From the NCBI GenBank assembly GCA_963693085.1, contig OY856414.1, positions 263,528,001 through 263,592,000 on the forward strand: DNA of 64,000 nucleotides, given 5' to 3'. The stretch is from Alisma plantago-aquatica. Lineage: Eukaryota; Streptophyta; Magnoliopsida; Alismatales; Alismataceae. The position numbers were made by a program, and so were the translations under genes. Every line of letters starts with the position of its first letter. Within the stretch, counting starts at the first letter, position 1. The notes under the pieces are model-generated. The model had not been told where the DNA came from. It saw nothing but the letters and a program-made list of their open reading frames with translations, and searched no databases. Shown in pieces: positions 55,801-64,000 of the stretch.

Positions 55801-57490
55801 GTCTTACTCGTAGGAGTAGTATATTTAATAAGACCTTGTGTTGTTGCCACTTTTTGGACCTATGGACTCTATATAGGGGTAAATTTAGCTAAAACTAATT
55901 AATAATAACATGCTATACCTTCAAAATTATATACAAATTAAGTGCAAATAAGGTAAAGAAATGAGGATGGGAGATATTGAACAATTCAAAAATTGAGCAC
56001 AATTGTTTATGGTGTTTCCATCTAAAGGATGTAGCTCCACTACTTTAACATGTCAAACTCTAGGGTTCCAAACACCTGAGTACCTCCTTATATTATCTTA
56101 GAAGAGCTACACCAAGAACATGACACTTTTTTTTATCAAGGGATAACTAGAATTTCCTTTTAGGCTAAGGGAGGCTTATTCACTCTTACCTTGAGTGCTC
56201 TAACTTCACCAAGGACTTACCCTCTGTAGATCATGACTCTTATGCTTTTTCCTTCTCCTTCCTTCACCAAGGAAGCACCTTACTTAACTAAGGGATCTTT
56301 CTTCAAACCGTCATCTTTGAGAGAGATAGAGAGATTGGGAGAAAGAGCGAGGAGATTCACATAGAACAATTAGAACCCACTATCCTTACAAATGTCCAAA
56401 TTCACTTAAATGAATGCAGAGAAGTGATCAAGATCAAGTGACATCCTGACTCTATTTATAACAAGCACTCAACTATAGAATAGGAGCATAGAAGGTAACC
56501 TTGGGAGGAATCCCAATGGGTCCTATTCATATTTGAGGGATCCAACTTTCCATTAGACTTAATAAGTTTGAATTCTAGAAATTGTTGAGAGGTTTTGTTG
56601 GGTCACTAATGGATTTAAATCAATTTTTACCTCTATTTAATTGATATATTTCATTTTATATCTATAGTAACATCAACCAAGATTTGGGGACGTAATTGGG
56701 CACTAGAGACAAGGATTTCAAACCCCATTAGATGAGATTTTGGGTGACTACAGTTGGTAAATGAACTTTGTTGTGTCCAAGACATCTTGTCATTGATTGA
56801 GATTCATGATAGTTAGTATCTTAACTAACATCATCAGTTGGGAAATTCAATCAATATAATCTTCCAAAGAGTTCAAGGACACTCTTGGCCGATGAAAGTG
56901 TTTGGATTGCATTAAAAAAATTTAATGCAAAAGGCAATTTACAATATAAAGATATTTTGAGATTTATTATAAGTCATACAACCATTTAGAATTATTTACA
57001 ACCAAATTCTAAGAGGGAATATGTCCAGTATTTAATTCTTGAATTTGTGCTATTTTGACTTGCATCTTGGCAACCTAGGATTTGAAATGTCACTCATTTG
57101 GGGTGTATATATTCATATAAATTGATCTTAAGAGAAATGTTAGTTACTATGAATGGAAGGTTAAGAAATTTTTAGAATATGGATAACGCATAACTTTTAG
57201 GTCAAAAAATAATTTGTGAAATCATTTCATCTTCATAAAGGTGGAGATCATGGCACTATAGGAGTCCAATGACCCTAACATTTTCATCCACTAATAGGGA
57301 TCATTGGGAGAAGTTACCGAACTGCCTTTATTTTTCTTTTTCTAGAATCTATGGGCATCAAATGGCCACTAAAAATCACCTTAAATTACTTCCCATTCAC
57401 AATGATAGATGGAACTTGTTGGTCACGGACATAATTTTCCAACCACAACTTCTTGAACCCTCTAAGTTGATAGGTTGTAAATGTGACCTT
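55801..57490. other. Leader and possible LTR of the dead Copia element, then unassigned sequence
   Basis: 55850-56480 precedes gag on the minus strand and would be its leader/5' LTR. Text such as CACAATTGTTTATGGTGTTTCC resembles the LTR stretch typical of SIRE-like elements. I found no matching second LTR. 56500-57490 shows nothing I can support. Confidence 0.4.
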
Positions 57491-58138
57491 TGCAACATAC
57501 CAAAATCTAGCATCTTGATGCTAGAAACCCTAATCACACAGATAAGATGTAGGTATGCTTGGATATATATAATTGACCAAACAAGGTTAATAATGTACCC
57601 TAATACACATGTTTGGTCCCTAATAAACATTTAATGTGTATAACATGAATTACCCAAAGGTGACACTGACCATGATTTGGATAAGTCAACAGACTCAACA
57701 CTATAATATCATGACCTAAATTATACGAAACCTAACATTGGACTTCATACATGCTGATGAATTGTATGTGACACATAATAGTCATGTTGACCGAAACCCT
57801 AAGTTGTAATCATCTAACACTAACATGTACATCCTTGATGACATTCATGATACATTAGTAACACTAGGTTCCATAATTATATAACATATATTAATGCACA
57901 TACAATGAACATAATACCTTAAACATGGCTTGATATGTAAATGGGAAAATTAATATGTAACATATGAGAGTATCTTGTTCATTATATTCCATGTGATAAC
58001 CCTAATTGAAGGAATCAAGATAAATTGAGCCTTGTTTGTCTGGTGATGAACTTTTATGGTCTTATGATGTATTTAAGTTGTGCAGACTGATTGAATATTC
58101 TTGTGGGTCTTCTAAACACATTATGTAGTATTGGATGT

Positions 58139-60508
58139 TGTAATGACCCCTCTTCTCGGTAACCCCTAATTAAGGTAGACCAAGAGGTCAGAGGCGTTAT
58201 CCCAAAATAGGATCAGTGGTTTTGCAAATAATCAACAATAATTAATAAATTTTGCAACAACTAAGATTTAAAATGGAATAAAAAAATTCTTTTCTCATAC
58301 GTTGTGAAATATAGGAGTTGAGAGACTTTACCCCATCTAACATCTATCTATATAAATCCTCCAATTTTTATTAAGCTTTATTCCATCATTGTCACTTTAA
58401 AGGAATATCCATTTTCTTGATAAACCTAAAACGTCGACAAACAAAATGGCAGTCAGTATAACGAATTATATTGGTATGTGGGGGAACCAATAATCATGCA
58501 TTTAATTGTAACAACATATTGCAAGAAATTATTATTTAACAAAATAAACTTTATGCTTTAAACATGACTACTCAATCCTTAAATATCCTAGCCTCTATGG
58601 TATCCCTACAGTGGACATGGATACTACCTCTCATATGGTAGATCTCAACTAACCCCCATGATCCTACCTCACATGTAGATCAATACCTAGGGTTGTGGAG
58701 TCGCATGGCCCTACCCAAAGGTAGTCCAATCCCTAACTCGTGATAACTTGATGTCCCTACCTCGCGTACAGCCATGTACTAGGTTGTACGATAACCTGAT
58801 GGTCCTACCTCACAGGTAGACATGTACTAGGTCATCATTACCAAATCTATAGAGGAGGACTAGGATCTGAGCTAGTTATGCATATATGATTAAGGTGATA
58901 GACATAGTCACTTAATAGTTGCATGAAATAAAAGTCAATCAAGAAATTGTTTCCAAGCAACCATTAAAACCTTGGGAATCGCCGAGAAACTAAAGCAATT
59001 TAACCATAAGCGTAACCACATACCTATCTTGGAGATCTCAAAGAAGCAATATATCCAAATCCGATAAGATGTCTAATCAAGCAAGTTAATCAATCAATCA
59101 AGCAAACATTGATCCTGAAAACATGTATAACACCTAGTTGTTACCATCACATCCCAAACAACTCTTTATTGACTTGGGACACCTTTCTAAGGTTTCTAAG
59201 TCTCATTAGTATTCATTAGGGTTTCTTAGATCAATTTCTCAAACTTTATCCTTTTTAGGTCAACAAACCCTAAAACAACTTTTCTACTCATAAAAACCGT
59301 AATTTCTCAAACTATCCACATTAATTAAATTTTATACTTAAGTTGACTTAGGATCATCATATCTCTGTTTATTCATGGATTTGAACAATTAAAACCATTA
59401 AAAGTCATCATCACCTAAATTAGGGTTTCTGAGCATATTTATGTACATGGAACCCCAAATTGAGCCAATTATGTATAAAGATCATTATTTTATATCTAAA
59501 TCATCCTTTTATCAATTAGTTAATTTCTACTTTAAACATCCATATAAACCTTCCCAAATCATTAATCATCTAAATCTAGGGCTTTTCATTAATTAAACCA
59601 TTAAAGATGATAACTTTATACCCTTTTCAAACTAGAAGCATATCTAGAATATGATAATATTTTTATTGGACTCTACACACTTTTTTGATCAAAATTCATA
59701 TATTGCAGATCTTAATCCAAGCTACCAGTCAATTTCTACAATTTTTGCAAAATTAATATTACCTGAGCCAAAAGGGGCTCAACACGTCAGCGATTATTAC
59801 AAAACATGAGCGCCCTTTAACTTGCTGGATAATTCCCCCGTTCCCTCAGGTATTACACATCCACGGAGGGGTATTTTATTCATTCGCCAATCCAATGTCT
59901 TCAACCCCTCACCCAGCGGGTATCACGAGCAGGTTGTAGGGGCGGGTCAACTGCGGAGTTGACCCCATGTTCTCGAATGCTGCTGATCTAGGGAGAGGTG
60001 CAGCCGCCTCCGCCGCACCTGGATGGACTCACTGGTGGTCTCTGAACCACCGGAGGGGTAGGGATCGAAGGAGAAGAAGACCCTCTATGCAGTACCATAT
60101 AGGTAACCAGAGAGGATAAAGTAAGTAGGGTGTGCGACCGAACTTGGAGGCATAGCATGATCCCCAGAGTTCTGTTTGGCTTCCCAGTACTCCGTAGGCC
60201 TCACCTAAAGGGTAGTGCCCCCTTTTATAGGTCTGGAATGAAGTCTACCACGTACTGGGGTGTAGTTCTATAGACCATTGGGGAAAGTCCCAATCATACA
60301 TGAAACTGAGTTAAAGTAGGGATCGTTAGATTCGGTTTAAACTCCTGAAGACAATTATCAACTCTCTAAGACTCCTGGTGGATCATGGAAAGAGAGGTAT
60401 TGAATCGATTCCATGTTTGTTGTTCCCCTTTCCTAAATTAAACTGAAGGTATGAGACAAGTGGATCACCATTGGATATCAGATCCAAGGGTCCACATTTC
60501 ACGTGCCA
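58139..60508 (-). mobile_element. Apparent solo LTR in reverse orientation
   Basis: On the minus strand it starts TGGCACGTGAAATGTGG and ends GGGGTCATTACA, good LTR termini, with a TATA box at 60229-60221. It is more GC-rich (59770-60250) than its surroundings. No primer site or polypurine tract adjoins it. The flanks (GGATGT and AAATGT) do not give a clean 5-bp TSD, so limits are approximate. Confidence 0.5.
60221..60229 (-). promoter_or_regulatory. TATA box of the solo LTR
   Basis: TATAAAAGG on the minus strand, followed by GGGCACTACC. Confidence 0.5.
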
Positions 60509-61242
60509 AAATGTTGATAAAAAGGAATTCTAATCAATTGTGACATTTCATGGTATTCCCCTCACTTTAGGAATACTTATAAAATCCATACCTCCCAAAC
60601 CACTTATCCAATTAATACCAAATTTTAAGGGAAAGTCTATAATGACTTAAACAACTTGTATGCCAAGTTTAGGACTAAAACTCAAAAGTATGAGAGACTT
60701 TTATTCATATGCAAGTTATATCTTAATAAGGCATATTTTATACATATTTTCTCTCTCTTATTCTTTTATATCATTTATTTGGATTCCTTTTACCATTAGA
60801 AGCCTTGTGGATTTGAAATATCATTCATGATGAGTCAAACACCCATCTTTCCACATATTTCTCATATTTTCCTCATTATCTCAAATTTCCTTCTTAATAA
60901 TGCATTATTTGATTTCTTCTTTTTATTTTAATCATATTGGACTCATTAACATTTTATGATCCATGAAATCAAATACACAAAGGAAATATTGCAAAGGGAA
61001 TCCATTCAATACATATAATTCCCATAGCCATATATTTATTGGGAAATTTGCATTTCCCACCATATGAACCCAAAAATTGGGGTTGTAATAGATGTTCTCA
61101 TCCCCTTATATGAGCTTGACTAAACTTACTTCTTTCCTCTACATTTGTGCATGACTTAGACTAAATTTATTTCTTGAAGCATTACATGAGTACAACCATA
61201 TATAGGGTGGCTTTTTCTGCCGTGAGTGTACTTTTCCACTTA

Positions 61243-61261
61243 ATACACACACACACATGCA

Positions 61262-61295
<34 letters not shown>
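61243..61295. repeat. (CA)n/(TA)n microsatellite
   Basis: ACACACACACA then, after CATGCACGC, about 15 TA units (61265-61295). Confidence 0.95.
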
Positions 61296-61298
<3 letters not shown>

Positions 61299-61958
61299 TG
61301 CTTATTTTGCCCAGGGTGCACTTTTCCACCCAATTTTTGGCTGATATCCTATGGTGTCCTGGCCCTACTTTATATAATTTTAGACTAATATTTTTTACTT
61401 GCACATCTTATGTTTTGGCATAGTATTGTCAAAATGTGTTAAGGCAAAAAACTCTCTTATTGATTATATTCTTTTATTTCACTTTGATACCGATTTTAAT
61501 GTTTTCTTTACCTCTTATATCTAAAAGCCTTGAATAGTGATTTGTTTTCTCTATCTCTATTTATATGCACTTATCCACATATTTGTGCTAACAATTTACA
61601 CTTTGTCTTCTTTTGTGGGGTATGCTTCCTATCCTTTAGGTGAATAAAAGAGAAAACTTGACATGACAACCTAGACTTGCCATAGTGGAGTTGACTTTTG
61701 GGAGATAAACTTAAAATATCTTGGATATACCTCTTCTTAGATCTTAAATTTCTACCTAAGTGGGAGATTATTATATAATCTTGTAAAGTTGAATATATTA
61801 ATTATATTTTATTCAACTACTTTTCTTTTCTGCTGTTCCTTTGAAAAATGAAAAAATACACCTATTCCAACATACTTGTTAGTGTGTTTGGGTTATATGG
61901 GTTTGTTCCTAAATTAATGGAGGAGTGTTTATCTTCTCAGGTCTCACTCCTTACAAGA

Positions 61959-61972
61959 TGGTACCAAAGCCA
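61959..61972 (+). promoter_or_regulatory. Decayed primer-binding site of element E
   Basis: TGGTACCAAAGCCA against the usual TGGTATCAGAGCCA, two mismatches, just after an LTR end in TTACA. Confidence 0.5.
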
Positions 61973-62867
61973 TGTCAGTTAGATTTTGGCTATTTCAATT
62001 TTATCTCCCTATGTAAGATCCTTATCTTACATAGTCACCCTCAAAGTTAGATGTTTACCCTAGAATATACCTAAGACTCCTATGAGATGATGGAATAAAG
62101 TTTTGGAATCATATGAGGTACACATAAATATCTTGATGTGTAAACCCTTTTGTGAAGGGACCCTTAAGCTCATACCCTAAAATGTAGGTTAGTTCTGACA
62201 TACCTATTTTAATGATTATCAGATTTGATATTAGGATGGAGATTAGTAATGAGGATGTTAAAGTAGTTGAAAAGGAGTTTTTAATTGGAAAAAACAAGTG
62301 TGACTCTATTGTGGCATTGATTCTGGGCCCTATCTTCAGTTTTATATTACAAAGTTATGCCATCAAATTATTTTTCATTATAAAACTATGTGTGCAAAAG
62401 GAAATTTTGTCTAGATTTTATGGATGCTTTCTTGAACTGAAACACAATAAGAGAATGTTTGAATTTTGATAGAGAAACCATAAAACTAGTTAGATTAGAA
62501 TTCTATGACCCTATGTTTAAGAAGTGATGACTAGGAAGACATACTTAAATAAGGGTTTACATAATCTAGCCTCTTTTTCATATTAGGTTGTGGAGTTTTG
62601 TTAACATGTGACTTATTATATGATAATGAGAACCTTATGGTTGTTATATTATAATCATAAGGACCTAAAGTCAAACCTAGGTACCTATGATCATCTTGTT
62701 TGATGCATGACATATGTACAACATAAACACACCTAGTTGACACAAGTATTAAAATGAATATCTAACCCCAATACCTTGGTGTTTCTTAGTTTGACTTCTA
62801 AGGTTAAACCTTTTAGAGGTGAAGAGTAGTTGGTTGATAGAGTAAGGATGATTATATTTTGAGGACA
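61973..62867 (+). mobile_element. Element E interior, short and degenerate
   Basis: About 0.9 kb. An 85-codon plus-strand frame (62212-62469) has no recognisable family. No gag or pol motif is visible, so this is another short-interior element like A. Confidence 0.5.
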
Positions 62868-62888
62868 AAATCCTCTTTAAAGAGTGGA
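62858..62888 (+). promoter_or_regulatory. Polypurine-tract region of element E
   Basis: TTTTGAGGACAAAATCCTC followed by TTTAAAGAGTGGAG, the same GAGGACAAAATCC block seen in elements A and D, directly before the right LTR. Confidence 0.6.
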
Positions 62889-63115
62889 GCATAACATATT
62901 AAAATCTAGCATCTTGATAGTGGAAACCCTAATCACATGGCTAAGAGGTTGGTATGCTTGTATATATAGAATTGACTAACAAGGTTAAAAATGTATCCTA
63001 GTACACATGTTTGTACCCTATTGAACATTTAATGCATGTAGTATAAAAACTCAAAGGTGACCCTGACCATGCTTTGCATAAGTAGACATGAATAGGATGA
63101 TAACCTCAATATATG

Positions 63116-63123
63116 GAACCTAA
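63116..63123. repeat. 8-bp TSD GAACCTAA, left copy
   Basis: Matches 63877-63884 exactly. Confidence 0.92.
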
Positions 63124-63876
63124 TAGGGATGTAAACGGTGTGGGAATGGTGTGGGTCTGGCCATACCCATACCCATACCCATCTAATTTAGCGAGTCCAG
63201 TTTCGGTTCTAGACCTGCATAGTACAAAACCTGGACCCACACCATACACGTACCTTCAATAATAGCGGGTATGCGGTGTGGGTATGCGGTGCGGATATGC
63301 GGGTAAGCGGTTCTATAAAACATCATATTATTTATGTAAGAGAAATGACTATGATACATATATTTAACACAACAAGATATTGTTATCATATAGTATATTA
63401 ACATGTAATAGATATATTAGACAATGCTATATTCTATACAATAACATTAATTGATTAATTGTTTACATATTTGTAGTCATGATCATAATGTTTAATTTAT
63501 GTAGAAAGTAATGTAGATATGTAGACGTTGTGATTTTAAGCTTACATATGATGTTCGTTATTGTAACTCGAATAGTTAATTCTTAATTATATGACTAGTA
63601 CCAACCTTATTGTGGTTAGAGTAGGATATAATCTCAATAATTATATTAGTTAGACTAGTAAAGTATGATATATAACATATTATTTTAGTAGTTACTTATG
63701 TATAGTGGGTACACGGGTCTGGGTCCAAGCATACCCATTATTGGACCCGCTTCTATGCGGGTCTAAGGGTATACGGGTCCAAGGGTATGCGGGTATAAAA
63801 AATTAGACATGTGACAGGTTTTTAAGGGTCGGGATTTGCGGGTTCGTGGGTCTACCCATACCCATTTATAGCCCTA
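63124..63876. mobile_element. Non-autonomous hAT-type DNA transposon, 753 bp
   Basis: Flanked by a perfect 8-bp TSD GAACCTAA (63116-63123 and 63877-63884). The termini TAGGGATGTAAACGG and CCATTTATAGCCCTA are imperfect inverted repeats of the hAT type TAGGG.TGTAAA. Subterminal regions are packed with GCGGGTATGCGG- and GGGTC-like motifs, likely transposase-binding repeats; the centre is AT-rich with no transposase frame. The other LTR (57725-57745, GAAACCTAACATTGG) shows the empty site. Confidence 0.92.
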
Positions 63877-63884
63877 GAACCTAA
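63877..63884. repeat. 8-bp TSD GAACCTAA, right copy
   Basis: Matches 63116-63123 exactly. Confidence 0.92.
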
Positions 63885-64000
63885 CCTTGGACTTCATACA
63901 TGCTGATGAAGTGTATGTGCCACATTGTAATCATGTTGACCTAAAACCTAAGTTGTAATCATCTAATCCTAACATGTACATCCTTTATAACATTCATGAT

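Larger units (their letters stand above)
57491..61955 (+). mobile_element. Element E, left LTR (interrupted)
   Basis: 57491-57857 aligns with 62889-63120 plus 63885-64000 (AAAATCTAGCATCTTGAT, CCTAATCACA..., GACTTCATACATGCTGATGAA). It ends CTCCTTACA three bases before a primer-like site at 61959. It contains an apparent solo LTR at 58139-60508; without it the LTR is about 2.1 kb. Non-coding. Confidence 0.6.
62889..64000 (+). mobile_element. Element E, right LTR (runs off the window)
   Basis: Aligns with the start of the left LTR at 57491. Interrupted by the hAT-type element at 63124-63876 and continues past the window end. Confidence 0.65.

Noticed and set aside
57269..57634. 121-codon plus-strand ORF at the start of element E
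   Set aside because: It crosses the LTR boundary and is not kept in the matching part of the right LTR; no recognisable domain.
58134..60513. 5-bp TSD for the reverse solo LTR
   Set aside because: Flanks GATGT and AAATG/AATGT do not match exactly with TG...CA termini.

Overview
The window looks like intergenic repeat space from a large, AT-rich flowering-plant nuclear genome. I find no host gene with an intact coding sequence. Nearly everything I can identify is LTR retrotransposon, mostly nested, plus decayed Copia and LINE coding remnants and one small hAT-type DNA transposon. The species cannot be told from the sequence.

Layout. 1-13594 is an old non-autonomous LTR element (element A) with very long LTRs, an initiator-Met-type primer site at 7866 and an interior of only about 0.8 kb. 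Its left LTR carries a further 4.7-kb insertion (2450-7187). Element A sits inside an LTR of a second old family (element D). The D LTR copies are D1 (13595-15254, resuming at 29890-30078), D2 (30079-32482) and D3 (35864-38717); D2 and D3 flank a 3.4-kb degenerate interior. 38718-57490 is decayed sequence with a broken Copia reverse transcriptase on the plus strand (41410-42580), a probable LINE ORF1 remnant on the minus strand (48680-49220) and a broken SIRE-like Copia gag-pol on the minus strand (51100-55800). 57491 to the window end is a third short-interior element (element E), with an apparent solo LTR nested in its left LTR and a 753-bp hAT-type element in its right LTR.

The highlight is 15255-29889, a young, complete, minus-strand Athila-like (Ty3/gypsy) element inserted in D1. 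It has 2.6-kb LTRs that are nearly identical, a 5-bp TSD (TGTAC), a tRNA-Asp-type primer site, a polypurine tract and an intact gag. It has no protease, reverse transcriptase, RNase H or integrase: gag is followed directly by a motif I associate with the sequence after pol in Athila/Tat elements. Downstream, in the usual position of env-like or extra ORFs, lies what looks like a separate gene unit. It has its own TATA box, an ATG-free first exon, a candidate 5' UTR intron with good branch and acceptor sites, then ORF1 (putative plant transposon/Athila-ORF-like), an in-frame TGA, a coiled-coil ORF2, and in another frame ORF3. ORF3 holds two tandem Ulp1 (C48) protease-like domains; the second keeps the catalytic Cys and the first has Ser there.

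The same 26/27-bp hairpin-forming minisatellite, built around AAACGG/CCGTTT, occurs in both LTRs directly upstream of the TATA box, again upstream of the internal TATA box, and inside the candidate intron. I infer a shared enhancer-like repeat that drives a gag transcript from the LTR and a second transcript from the internal promoter, with pol supplied in trans by an autonomous relative.
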